A stretch of DNA of 64,000 nucleotides from Romanomermis culicivorax (lineage: Eukaryota; Nematoda; Enoplea; Mermithida; Mermithidae): the NCBI GenBank assembly GCA_963922205.1, contig CAWUHX010000317.1, positions 62,001 through 126,000 on the forward strand. The letters are read 5' to 3'. This document shows positions 21,101-32,200 of this stretch, one piece after another. The notes beneath the pieces are model-generated. The model was not told the DNA's origin. It was given only the letters and a program-made list of their open reading frames with translations, and ran no database searches. Position 1 is the first letter of the stretch. Each line of letters starts with the position of its first letter. The position numbers and the translations under genes were made by a program.

Positions 21101-22633
21101 AGTTCGGAAAATGAAGCCTACGACAGGGCCGAGGAGACCACGACCCCGGAATATTGGACAAGTCAAAAGTCGAGAACCGAGACTAGGAAAAGTCAAACGA
21201 GGACGGAGACCGCAAAGAGTCAGATGCGAACGGAGACCTCCAAAGGCCAGACAAAATCGGATAGGACAACAGTGTCCACTGCAACTGCTTCGTACACTCA
21301 GACGCGAAGGGTATCGAAAACTGGCGGAGAGGTTAGTACGTCATCTGGCAAGAGTAAATCCGTGCCTACCAGCTATACCGCAAGAAGTAGCAAACCTGCG
21401 GGAAGCGTTTTGGTAAAGCCCGATCTTGAATCGGAGGAAAAGTTGATCAAGAAAGTCAAACTGAATGTGGTGGTTAACAGACCCGAAAGGGAGCCACAGC
21501 AGTTCGTCACTCCTGGTCAATTAGCTGAAACTCTGATTGATTATTGGGAGTGGCAACGGGAACAAAGGCGCCTAAATGGGCCGATCTCATTCGAAAACCC
21601 AGAGGTCGCCAATTATTTTGCCTTTGATCGCCAGGAACGGCCGATCATTTATAGAATGGTCAATGATGCCATGGCCGAAATCCATGAAAATCACCGCCAA
21701 CAGTTTCAAATGCAGGGCGGATTTATGTTTGACGGAGAACACACCCCCGAGGAAATTTGGGAATGGATTATTTTAGTTCTTATTCCCAGATGGCTTCAGG
21801 ACTATGACGCTTCAGACGTCTTTACGGCCATTAGGTACGTGACCCTAATGATATTTCTACAGTTGGATTTCGCACGGATCACGCCAACGGCAATTGGTAG
21901 GTAGTATGCCCAGGCGTGTTCGTTCGCCAACAGACAACTAGTCGTTGAGGCCCAGGGAAACCGCGTAGACGATGTCTACATTGCAGCCTTTAATCAGTAC
22001 ATCTTTATGGGCTGGCAAAGGTTAAACCAGATGGGTGTTAAGAGGAAGGCACCAGGCGATGACAGGTCGCAAGCTGATAAATATCAGCGAACAGCTGCCA
22101 AGAGCCCAAGTAAGTTCAAGGTGCCTAGACTCCCTCTGGCTAAGAAACAACCACTGATGATACAACAATTGTCTACTGCGACCAGCCAGAGGTCGTATAG
22201 TGAGGCTGCTAGCACTTCCTATAAAAGTCCGCTTTCTCGATCTAAATCAATATCATCAAAATCTCTCAATTCAACTTTCCGGACTCAAAAACCTCAGCGC
22301 AGCAGCTCCACTAGCAGTGGTCCAACACAAAGGCAGCAGGGGAGAGACGATATGTTCTCAAACCTGGCCCCGTATAGGGCTAGACCGGGGTATGACCAAG
22401 GTCAACCCAGAGGAGGCTTCAGAGGGCGCCCTCAGCGACCCTATAGAGGCCAAGGAACCTGGCAATACCAAGATCAAGACCCGGAGGCCCAGTTCCATAA
22501 TCCGAACTTCGAGCCACTTGGTAGATGCGGCGGAAGCCAACAAGGCCGTAATCAAGGCCAGGATGGAGGTCAGACCCGAGGCCAACCAGGCCAGAGGGGG
22601 TACTATCGAGGTAGACCTCGTGGCGGTTACTGA
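18170..22633 (+). pseudogene. E2 ORF3: DEDDy exonuclease fused to coiled-coil and RGG-rich tail (about 1,490 codons)
   Basis: The exonuclease domain has Exo I GFDVEKV (Asp 18,349, Glu 18,355) and Exo [14 protein letters not shown] (Tyr 18,869, Asp 18,881). Exo II is lost in a short deletion with frameshift near 18,550. A second region (about 18,960-19,900) is conserved with E1 and E3. Then follow an Ala/Pro/Gln-rich linker (20,180-20,480), an acidic patch ([14 protein letters not shown]), a coiled coil (20,660-20,870) and a basic helix ([17 protein letters not shown]). After these come three 27-bp repeats encoding RTETxKSQ-like units, an unrecognised helical domain (about 21,480-22,030) and an Arg/Gly-rich tail (22,340-22,630) like RGG boxes that bind RNA. 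Frameshifts lie near 18,550, 19,885 and 21,110-21,170, and there is a TAG at 21,902. The 5' end has no ATG. It occupies the env position, but no signal peptide or membrane segment was seen. Confidence 0.85.
21173..21253 (+). repeat. Three 27-bp tandem repeats in E2 ORF3
   Basis: Units at 21,173, 21,200 and 21,227 each encode nine residues of the form R-T-E-T-x-K-(S/G)-Q-x. Their in-frame periodicity shows which frame is the coding one and places the frameshift just upstream. Confidence 0.8.
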
Positions 22634-23395
22634 GGCGGCGGGCAGCAGCAGTAATTAGCCGCACAAATTTTGGCCCAAAAATCATCTTTTCGTATTTATT
22701 TTTATTAATTTCATAAAAAATAAAATCCAAAAACACTAATAAAATCACAAAAATCCAAAAAAATCAAAAAACAAAAAATCCAAAAATATTATTTAAATTT
22801 CGGTGCTGCTGGCCAACTAAAATTTTCTTCTTGACAAAACTGGTGCAAAACGCAACCGCAAAAACATTTTAAATTTTTGGCCACATTTTTTGCTCAATTT
22901 TTTGCGCATTTTAAATTTTGTGATACTCGTACATTCCCCCGTCGTCTTTTTGTATCGTAATATAATCTCGTATTTTAGTTTAATTTAGAAAAAATAGAGA
23001 CACGGGAAATCGATTTGCATGCGGTTAGACCCACGGCCAACGAATTGCCACAACATGCAGACCGAGTGGCCGAGCCCGAAACCGGCCACATTTGGCACCG
23101 ACGTCACCATCGTACTCCTTAGGGCAGGAGGTTATTCCATCAACGCCGAGGTCAAAATGGGCGTCACTTGCCAGCCATTGCGGTAAAGCCCTTGGTATTC
23201 GTTGTGTCCAACGACCAGGACAGGAGTCCGATTAGGACAGACTGTGAAATGGGAGTCCGAGTGAGACAAACTGTAAATCAGGAGTCAGCCGGAGTAGTAG
23301 ATTTTTTCTTTTTGATTAATTCTTTTTAATGCCGGGGTAACCCAGCCAAAAGTTTTTTTTCTACCTCCCGTAGATCGGTTTCGACGCGCGAGGGA
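22634..23395 (+). other. E2 3' untranslated region and polypurine tract
   Basis: The region is non-coding: AT-rich to about 23,000, then more GC-rich. A short imperfect direct repeat (GGAGTCCGA with GACARACTGT) lies at 23,223-23,290. The purine run GCGAGGGA abuts the 3' LTR at 23,395 and is the candidate polypurine tract for plus-strand priming. No gene is seen. Confidence 0.55.
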
Positions 23396-23992
23396 TGTTG
23401 GGCACCCTGTTGATGCCAATTCGCGTGGGGAAATCGCCATGCAAATCGAGCAAAGGGACGACCAGCGGCGCAGACATTTGCATAGAGATGGAGCGCCAAA
23501 GAAAGACCAAAAAGATAGTGAAAAATAATTGTTCACTATATTTCCATTTTTATTATACTTTTGTTATTTTGCTGGCGTCCCTAAATATAATTCCCAGCAA
23601 GTCAACTTTGTTTTGCATATTGTTCAACTGTGGTTTATCCACATTCTGGATTTACATATTTGTTTATTATTTAGATTATTCGTATCGACAAAGGCGGAGG
23701 GCCAGAGGCCCAGGCGCCAGCTTGCACCAGGTAAGCTTTGGGAAACCCTTCATGGGTTATACCCAAGTAAATTTATCCCTGAGGGGATTCCTTGTCTCAG
23801 CTAGGAGACTGCGGAGCTCTTTGGTGAGGCCCTGTATTTTAGAGTAAAGTTTATATCTGTTGCTGTAGGTCGGGGATATTTGGACTGTTGCACTATCACC
23901 GAGGCTTAGCCAAGGGATTAGTTCTAACAGGTCAGATCAGACCCGAAGGCACCATCTTTTCTTACGACTCTTAAGGAAAGACTTGCACTACA
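23396..23992 (+). repeat. E2 3' LTR (597 bp)
   Basis: It starts TGTTGGGCACCC and ends TTGCACTACA. It aligns end to end with 9,588-10,183, with about 20 differences and one single-base indel counted by eye. Confidence 0.95.
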
Positions 23993-25141
23993 CAGTAAAG
24001 AATTTCAGCACCTCCGTCGGCTTTATACTATCATGTAAAGGTCTATGTTTCAAGGCCTTTACCACATCTCTCACATTAACTTCTACACTTGAGCTAGAGT
24101 TCCACGTAGATGAACTGCTATTATCACTATCTGAGTAATGTCTACTCCTAGCTCTTGATCTGTGATATCTCTTTCTACTCTTCGACTTTCTCTTTCTCCT
24201 CCTCTCAGGGCTAAGGTCTGCTCTATTTGTGGTATCTCTCCAAGGAGTAGGACAAGAAAATCTATCCTCTCCCTGGGATGATTCATCGCAAATAGTCACC
24301 TTCCTTTCCCTAGACCTCCTATTCTCTGAGTAACTGTAGGCATTCAATTGTGCATTCCTCGAACTCTGCGGCTCCTCAGTCCAACCTCTATCTCTACCCA
24401 AATATTTGTCTCTATCTTCTTGAGACCTTACATAAACCTCTGAATGAACCTCTCTCTTAGGTTCACTTACTCTTTCAACTCTATTCTCAATGTTAGAAGA
24501 CTCACCTATCTTCTTCTGTTGATCTTCCTCGGTTTCCTTTTCCTTGACTTGTGTGCTTTCGATAAATTTTATCAATAATTCGACCTTTTTCTCCAGCGCG
24601 TTAATTTGTAAATCCTTGGGAAGACTCGATCCCTTTGCTCCTCTCGTCCGATAAAATTGGCCATTTCGGGGTCGTATCCCCTCGAATATTTATGGTCATA
24701 TAAATCGGCCAGTGCGTCCTCCTAATATTTGTCATAATTCATGTCCACCCTATTTGACCTCCACGCCAGTTTCGACTTCCATCTAATCTCCTCCAGCGTT
24801 TCAGCCATCGGATGGACCAAGTTCGGGGGCGATGTCAGTCTCTCTTTCTCAAAGGTCTGCTGACCTTTGACACTACCACTTACGGTAGTTTCAATCTCGG
24901 CTAGCCTAGCCATCTCAAAACTACTTCTCTTCAACTCCTCTTCACCTCTTGCCACTTCGGCAATTCTACTCTCTCTCCTTCCTTCAGTCTCAGGCGCCTG
25001 TGCTTGAATCTGTTCTACCACTGCGTGTTCTTCAGCAGAGTTGAGATTCGAAACACTAGGTTCATGTGACCTAGGAGGAGTCCTCAAAGTTTTTCCTACC
25101 GGAATACTCATCTTTTTAACTTTTCCGGTATGTGCCTGCAA
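23993..25141 (-). pseudogene. gag: E1 gag, N-terminal part with coiled coil and RS-rich region
   Basis: Translation probably begins at the ATG at 25,141 or the one 10 codons on (MSIPVGKTLRTPPRSHEP). After a Glu/Ala-rich region there is a TAG at 24,722-24,724, a frameshift near 24,600, then a coiled-coil stretch. A strongly basic Arg/Ser segment follows (24,100-24,220; RKRKSKSRKRYHRSRARSR then serine runs), resembling RS domains. The frame ends at LKFFT at 23,993, where E2 is inserted, and continues at 9,587. E3 has the same layout at 27,753-29,077. Confidence 0.85.
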
Positions 25142-25199
25142 ATAAAACCCAGGAGGTTTAGTTATTTTTCTGGTGGTTCTCCGGTTATCCGTCGTGAGA

Positions 25200-25219
25200 G
25201 GCGTTAAGAGTCCACCACT
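25200..25219 (-). promoter_or_regulatory. Candidate primer-binding site of E1
   Basis: The sequence directly after the 5' LTR on the minus strand reads AGTGGTGGACTCTTAACGC. The E2 equivalent is AGTGGTGGCTTTTAACTCC. Confidence 0.5.
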
Positions 25220-25700
25220 TGTTAGGCAGCTGTGGGGTCAAGACGATGCAACAGTTCTGACCACAGGCTAACAACAACAACAACCACAAAACTCTCCCAG
25301 ACGTTTCACCAGATACTCGCCAGAACTTTCACCAAACCTCAGGCAGAACACCTTGGCATGTACCTCAGGAGATCCTACCCAAGTCTCCAATTCCTAATCT
25401 TAAAATCTCCAACCCCTATGCTCACAAAACAATACACTTACAGGTTCAAGATGTATTGGGTGACAAGTGGCGACGCCAAATAAATAATAATAAACAAAAT
25501 ATTATAAACAAGGCGATGGGGTGGCATCGCTCCATAAAACGAATCTTTTTTAACACTGATAAAAAGACACAGAAAATGCGAAACAGTGGCAGCATAATTC
25601 TATGCAAATCATCATTCTTTTTTCACCACTTTTCGCCGCGTCCAACCGCCTGCGCACCGACGCCGGAAGCTGAACATGTGCACCTGGAGCCACCCCAACA
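25220..25700 (-). repeat. E1 5' LTR (481 bp)
   Basis: On the minus strand it starts TGTTGGGGTGGC and ends CTAACA. It matches the E3 LTR (27,116-27,621) and the solo LTR (56,027-56,394), including GTTCAGCTTCCGG...GTGCGCAGGCGG near the 5' end and CCTGTGGTCAGAACTG near the 3' end. The partner 3' LTR lies left of the window. Confidence 0.88.
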
Positions 25701-27115
25701 AATTCCCATTTCAATGACTATTCATAAACTTTAACAAGATCTCTTCGTAGTATTTCAGCATTTTCTGTAGCATTGAATATTCTCATATTATCAGCAAAAA
25801 GATAAATTTCACTGCTAATACCATCAAATATATCATTTATGAAAATTAGGAACAATGTTGGTGTCCCAATACACTACCCTGAGGAACCCCGCTAGTAACC
25901 TTAATTGGAGTAGAGAAGCAATTGCCAATTTTTACCTGTCGACTCCTATTAAATAACAAACCATGTAACCATCTCAATAAAAAACCAGATATGCCATAGG
26001 AAGCTAATTTTCCGACCAGTTTCTCATGAGAAACAGTATCAAAGGCTTTCTGAAAATCGATATAAATTGAATCTGTTGCTACTTTTTTATCCAAATTTTT
26101 AGCCCATAATGTTTTACAACTCAAAAGCTGAAGGACACAAGATTTTTTCTTTCTAAATCCAAATTGTCTATCATTCAGAAAATTATTTGACTCAAAATAA
26201 GCCATCAGGTCTACATTTATAATACTTTCCATAACCTTACATGAGACACAACATAAAGAAACTGGTCTATGATTTTCTACCTTTGCTGGATCCCTTTTTG
26301 AAAATAGGTACCACATCTGATGTTGTCCAAATATCAGGTAATTATTCAGTTCTAAATGAAATTTCAAAAATTGTTCTCAAAGGTTCTGCCAAAACTAGAT
26401 ATAATTTTTTCAGAAAAAAGGCACACAGACCATCAGGACCAAGAAACAGTGTAGGCTTCAAATATTTTAGATAATAGGACTCTTAAGAAATCAAATTTGA
26501 TTGATAAATCTTTCTTAAACTGCTTTTGAGGATATTCAGGGATTTTTTCATTGTCCAAGATAAATACTGATCCAAAATATTGGTTGAATATTTCACTTTT
26601 CATTTTATCATCAGTTATATCAGACTCAACAGAAACAATAACAGGGATAGTGTGTCTCAACTGAGTTTTATTATTGATAAATCTATAAAAATCCTTGATT
26701 GAATTCGATTTTAGCAAACATTCTTCCTTTCTCGCATAATATTTGATCATTGCAGTTTTCAAGACTTTGGAATTGTGTTTCAGTCTAATTTTGATAGCAT
26801 AACTACGATTTTTAACATAATTTTTCCACAAGTTTTTCTTTATTCATTTTAATTTCAAAAGATACTTGGGCAAATTAGAGGTTTTTGAGAATTTTTTCTT
26901 TTTGGGAACAAATTCCAGTATTAATTTTTTCATTAGTTCCAAAAAGACAAGATAGAAGTCATCAACAGTAATGCATTGTTCAAAAAAATCTGTCCAAACG
27001 ACTTTTGCCAAATAGATTTGAAGAGATTCATAATCAGCTTTCCTGAAATCAAATTTATCATCATAAATGATTTTATCCTTGATTCTAACATCGATACTAA
27101 AAAATGACAGTACAA
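25701..27115 (-). pseudogene. Non-LTR retrotransposon (LINE) reverse transcriptase fragment
   Basis: Reading leftward from 27,115, the end of an endonuclease-like segment is followed by a basic linker and RT blocks. Recognisable boxes are VVPIFKKG-type, NHRPVSLCCVSCKVMESII, DRQFGFRKKKSC, YIDFQKAFDTVSHEKL and VTSGVPQGSVLG, and the catalytic FADD box appears as FADN near 25,800. These are typical of jockey/CR1-like LINEs. Several frameshifts and stops are present. The fragment is cut at 25,701 by the E1 LTR and at 27,115 by the E3 LTR. The 3' end of the LINE is missing. Confidence 0.85.
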
Positions 27116-27621
27116 TGTATTGGGGTTGCTGTGGGTGCACGTGTTCAGCTTCCGGTGTCCGTGCGCAGGCGGTGGATGCCACGAAAAGTAGTGACAAAAA
27201 GATTATAAATTTACATAAATTTATGTTGCCACTGTTTCGCGTATTTTTGGTTATTTTTGATTATTGGAAAATTGGTATGGGAGCGTCACCATCTATCATT
27301 ATACTATATTTTTTGTTATATTATTTTATTGATGATCTCGTGTTGTTTTCCCAATACAGCCTTAGATGGTAACTTGTACTGTTTTGTGAGCATAGTGGAA
27401 GATTCTTCAAGAATAGGAGTGGAGACTTGGGTAGGAGCTCTAGAAGTATGTGTCAAGGTGTTCTGCCTTAGGTTTGGTGAAGTACTGGAGTGTATCTGGT
27501 GAACCATGTGAGAGAGTTTTGGTTTATTGTATTTTGTTAGCCTGTGGTCAGAACTGCTGCAGCTTCCTTTGTATAAATCCAAAGGCCAGTTACATCATCT
27601 TGACCCTATAGCAGCCCAACA
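27116..27621 (+). repeat. E3 5' LTR (506 bp)
   Basis: It starts TGTATTGGGGTTGC and ends GCCCAACA. It is homologous to 25,220-25,700 in inverted orientation. Confidence 0.85.
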
Positions 27622-27641
27622 AGTAGTGGACTCTTAACACC
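27622..27641 (+). promoter_or_regulatory. Candidate primer-binding site of E3
   Basis: AGTAGTGGACTCTTAACACC directly follows the LTR and matches the E1 site with few changes. Confidence 0.45.
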
Positions 27642-27710
27642 TCTCAGGACTGATAACCAGAGAACCACCAGGAAGATAACTAAACTATCAGGGTTTTATA
27701 AGCAGCTACA

Positions 27711-29270
27711 CATGGGTAAGATAGAAAAAAAAGTGTTCCTTTAGGTAAAACTTTGAGAACACCTCCTAGGTCACATGAGCCTAGTGTTTCGAATTTCGAC
27801 TCTGCTGAAGAACACCCAGTGGTAGGACAAATTCAAGCACAGGGACCTGAGACTGAACTGAGGCAGGAAAGTAAGACTGTCGAAGTGTCAAGATTGGAAG
27901 TGGAGTTAATGAGGGTTAACTTCGAGATGGCTAAGCAAGCTGAAGGTGAAGTTACCATAGCCGTAAATGTCAAGAGTCATCAGACCTTGAAAGACAAAGA
28001 CTGATGACCCGCCTGAAAATTGTCCACCCGATGACAGAAATGCTGGATGAGATTAGATGGAAATCGAAACCAGCATGGAAGTGGATTTTGGTCGATATGA
28101 ATTTAGAATATTATTACGAGGACACGCCGGCCGAATTATATGATGATCAATATTCGAGGTGATACGAAGCGGAAATGGCAAATTGGATAAGAGGAGAAGA
28201 TCAAAGGGAATGAATGGACTCGAAAGATCAACAAATTAAGGCCTTGGAAAAGAAAATAGATTTTTTGATAAAAGTATTGGAAAGTGTGCAGGATTGTGAA
28301 AAAGGAAATGAAAAGGAGCAACAAAAGAAGATAAGTGAATCTTCTTACGCAGAAAGTAGAGTAGAAAGGGTTAGTGAACCTAGAAGAAAGGTTCAATCAG
28401 AAGTTTATGTTAGATCTCAAGAGAATAGAGATAGATATTCTACTAGAGATTAAGTATGGAGTCAGGAACTAGAGAGTTCGAGGAATGCTGAACAAGCACA
28501 ATCAAATGACTATGGTTATTCAGAAAGTAGAAAATCTAGGGAAAGGAAGGTGACTATCTGTGACCAATCGTCCCATGGAGAGGACAGATTTTCTCGTCCT
28601 ACTCCTTGGAGAGATACCACAAATAGAGCTGAACCTAGCCCTGAAAAAAGGAGAAAGAGAAAATCAAAAAGTAGAAAGAGATCACATAGGTCTAGAGCTA
28701 GGAGTAGACATTATTCAGATACTGATAATAGCAGTTCGTCTACCTCCAACTCTAGCTCAAGTGTGGAAGTGGATGTTAGAGATGTAGTAGAGGCCTTGAA
28801 ACATAGACCTCTACATGATAGTATAAAGCCCACAGAAGCGCTCAAATTCTTTACTGATCAGGAAAGTGAGTTTTTGGAGAATACTACTGATAAGATCGAG
28901 AAAGAATGTTTGAGAAGGTTGTCTCAAAATAGGGCTAGGCGAATAGCGACAATGTCATCAAGTTATACAGAAGCAAATATGTTAAAGTATCTAGCACCAA
29001 CTTATGACTTGACGATGCTCAAGAGAGAGCGTTTCAACATGAAGCAGAAGAAGGTTAATCGGCTCTGGAGTTTCTAAAGAGGTTGAGTAATCATGTAGAT
29101 CTGGTTTATGCAGATCAGACGGATCAAGTAAGGCAGAAGAATATTATTAATGCCTTCATTTATAAAAGTAGTCCATTGTATCGGACGGAGTTGCAGGACG
29201 TATTGCCATCGATGAAAACATGGCAAGACCTTGCATATGCCGTAACACAAATTGATAAAAAGTATTAAAA
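27711..29270 (+). pseudogene. gag: E3 gag: N-terminal region, coiled coil, RS-rich segment, capsid
   Basis: A possible start is the ATG at 27,711 (ATGGGTAAG). The segments are an N-terminal region like E1 (LRTPPRSHEPSVSN in E1; 27,753 onward), a coiled coil (ALEKKIDFLIKVLE, 28,240-28,300), an RS-rich block (28,640-28,770) and the capsid (28,790-29,270; VDLVYADQTDQVRQKN, ELQDVLPSMKTWQDLAYAV). Frameshifts lie near 28,005, 28,450 and 29,065. The zinc knuckle follows in the next entry. Confidence 0.85.
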
Positions 29271-32200
29271 AATTTTTACTACTTTTGGAGCCAAAGATAA
29301 ACCTATACTCCTAAACTAAGTTGTAGCTATGGAGGAGAAATGCCCGGAAATTGCTTTTGTAGAGAATGCTCAGTGTGGAAGTTCTAAAAAGTATAACCAA
29401 ATGAAAGCAAGACCACAAAATCAGTTGCAAAAGGCAGTTGAGGATTCGAGGAGTGATGAGAACAGTGAAGAGATGCAACCTGGTCCGTCAACTGGTGAGG
29501 TCAAACAGACTAAGGAGGAGCAGGCCAAGGAATCATTTTTAGCTATTTTCTCAAAGGAGTAGCTACAGTTGGTACAAAAAGTGGATAAATTGCAGGTCAC
29601 ACAAAATGAAGCCTTGAAGGATTGACTACTGTGAAGCAGTCTGCATCTGCTGAAAAGCAGAAGCTAGCTATGCAGCAGAGACCCTATTGTATTTATCACA
29701 AAAATAATACTCATGCTACAGAAGATTGTAAAACTTTAGCTTATCATCATCAGCAACAGCAACATGGTGGATTTAACCGTGGCATGTCAAATCAGTATTA
29801 TGGAGGAAATAGAGGTGCTTCATTTAGAGGACAGTTTAGAGGTAGAGGTGGAACCCAATTTGGATTTGGAGGAAGAGGTAGAGGTGCCTACTATGTGGAA
29901 CTTCTGGAAGAAGATCAAACCTATCGGTATGACCCAGAGTTCGAGAGATATAGGGAATTCTGCAGATTGAGAGCAAGTCATTCAATTGCAGACACAGCCT
30001 CAGTTGATGCTACCTGCATCAAATAGTCAATCCACAATTCAGGCTAGTACCGTCCAGGACCAGACTGAATCATTTGTTCCGAGCCAGTCACAATCTACTT
30101 CACATAATGTTATGGTCACAAGCGGTTCAGATGTGAATGATGAAAGTGATTTGAGTAGGGACAAATCTCCAAATCTGATTCTAGAAAGTAATATTCACCT
30201 AGATAAAGTGACGCCTCAGGAAAGAGTGAGGAGTAAAGATTTGGCTCATGTAAAGTATGGAAGGCAAGTGAAAGATAAGGAGAAGAAATTGTTGGGAAAT
30301 TTTCCAAAAACGGTTCCATTCTACATCAATTTAGTTATTGGAGAAACAGCTACTAGAGCCTTAATATATACAGGAGTGCAGTGTATGGTCACATCTTCTA
30401 AACTTTTGAAAAAGGCATTAGAAATTGACTATACAGTGTACCCCTGGATCCTTAATGTGACTGTTGCCGATAGAAAAATTATGCATGCCTTTGGGTTTGT
30501 ACCATTTTGTATGAAAGCCGAATTTGGGCATTTTCCAGTGAATGCTATAGTGATGCCAGATGCGGGAGAAGACCTGATCTTGGGCACTGATTTTTTGGCA
30601 CACCCAAATCTAGGTGTGATAATTGATTTTGGATGGAATGCCGTGACTATACAGGGCATTGAAAAGACGATTGATGTAATTCAAATCCCTTCTGTAACTA
30701 CTGTGAAAATGGTAGTAGAAGAAGTGCCCAAAGTTAGTGCAGCATCAACTGATTGTCAAAATCAAAATGTTTATCTGAAGGTCTGTCTTCTAAGGACAAC
30801 TGTTTCAATTGTTGCATGTGGGAAAACCTACATTCCATATGGAAGAGATGTTTTGATACAGACAAAACTTTGGGATCAACACAGAGATGCTACGTTAAAC
30901 GGAATTATTGTCAAATCAAAAGATTCTGAAACCAAGTTCAGAATGGAGAAAGCAGTTGTAGACTGATCACAGGAATCATTTGTAGTACAAATCTCAAATA
31001 ACACCGGTTCTGGTTGTCAATTTGAGAGAGATCAAATCATTGGCTATACAGAATCAATGTTAGTTGAAGATGATGATACTTACAAAAAAGTGAAGGAAAT
31101 GAAAAAGATAAAGGAGGAGAAGGAATATCAGACCTGCATGGTAATGGAAGTAATGACTGCTTTATCAAAATCTGATTCTGTATAGTTTTATACTTCACTA
31201 TGCAAAATGATATCAAAAGCAAAAATTTCTGAAGTGCAAAAAACGGAAGCTATAGAGTCATTGTTGAAATACAGAGATGTCTTTACCTTGCCTGGTGATC
31301 CGGCTACTAAAACTCCAGCTCTGACGTGTAAGATAGATACAGGAGATGCAAGACCTGTAGCAAAGAGATATTACAGAGCTGCTATTAATAGTCGACCTGA
31401 AGTGAGGTGACATATCAAGGAGATGTTGGATCAGGGAGTGATAGAGCCCTCGAAGTCACCGTGGGCTGCACCTTTGTTCTTAGTGGGGAAAAAGGATGGA
31501 ACTACGATACCCCTAGTTGATTTTAGACGTATAAATGAGGTGACCAAAGATGATAAATATCCGATTTGTAGAATGGATGACTATTTAGATTGCCCTGGAA
31601 AAGCCAAATTTTATACAACTTTGGATTTGAAATCTGGATATTGGCAGGTTCTGATGGAGGAGTAGAGTAAAGAGAAAATGGCTTTCATATTTCAGGAAGG
31701 ATTGTTTCAATTCAAAGTGATGCAATTTGGTTTGAAGAATGCACCTGCTAAATTTCAAAGGATGATGGAGAGAATCCTTGGAGATTTAGTATGGAAAAAT
31801 TGCCTAGTGTACATAGATGATATAATCATCTTCTCGAATACATTGGAGGAAGACTTAGAGAATTTGACATTGGTGCTACAAGCGTTGACAAAAGAGAAAT
31901 TGACTTATAAGCCAGAGAAATGTGAATTTCTTCCCCAGAAAGTTCATTTTTTAGGACAGATCTTGGATGCCAATGGAATTTCTCCAGATCCTAAGAAGGT
32001 CAAGGCAATAACGGAGTTTCTATTAACTGATTCTGTTAAGAAAATGCAGAGATTCCTAGGTATGCTACAATGGTGTAAGGAATTTATACCCAACCTAGCA
32101 GTACTAGCTGAACCTTTGTACAAATTGACAGGAAAGAAGGGAATGTGGAATGTGATGGAGCTGTGTTATGAAACTTTTGAGAAGCTCAAAATAGCATTGA

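Larger units (their letters stand above)
9588..23992 (+). mobile_element. Complete Ty3/gypsy-type LTR retrotransposon E2 (14.4 kb) with exonuclease ORF3
   Basis: E2 is bounded by 596- and 597-bp LTRs beginning TGTT and ending TACA/AACA, and by a CAGT duplication. In order it holds the 5' LTR, a primer-binding region, a single gag-pol frame (10,280-16,921), a short ORF3 exon, an intron, a 4.46-kb ORF3 and the 3' LTR. The LTRs differ at about 20 positions counted by eye (3-4%), so the insertion is not recent. E2 is a different family from E1/E3 but has the same gene order and the same unusual ORF3. Five stops in gag-pol, a deletion removing the integrase catalytic Glu, and frameshifts in ORF3 make it non-autonomous. 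Confidence 0.95.
23993..25700 (-). mobile_element. E1, 5' part: LTR, leader and gag N-terminus
   Basis: This is the continuation of E1 across the E2 insertion. It holds the 5' LTR (25,220-25,700), the primer-binding region and the first part of gag. It abuts a LINE fragment at 25,701. Confidence 0.92.

Noticed and set aside
17300..22633. ORF3 as an envelope glycoprotein
   Set aside because: Its position fits env, but no signal peptide, transmembrane helix or fusion peptide was found and the exonuclease motifs explain the N-terminus.
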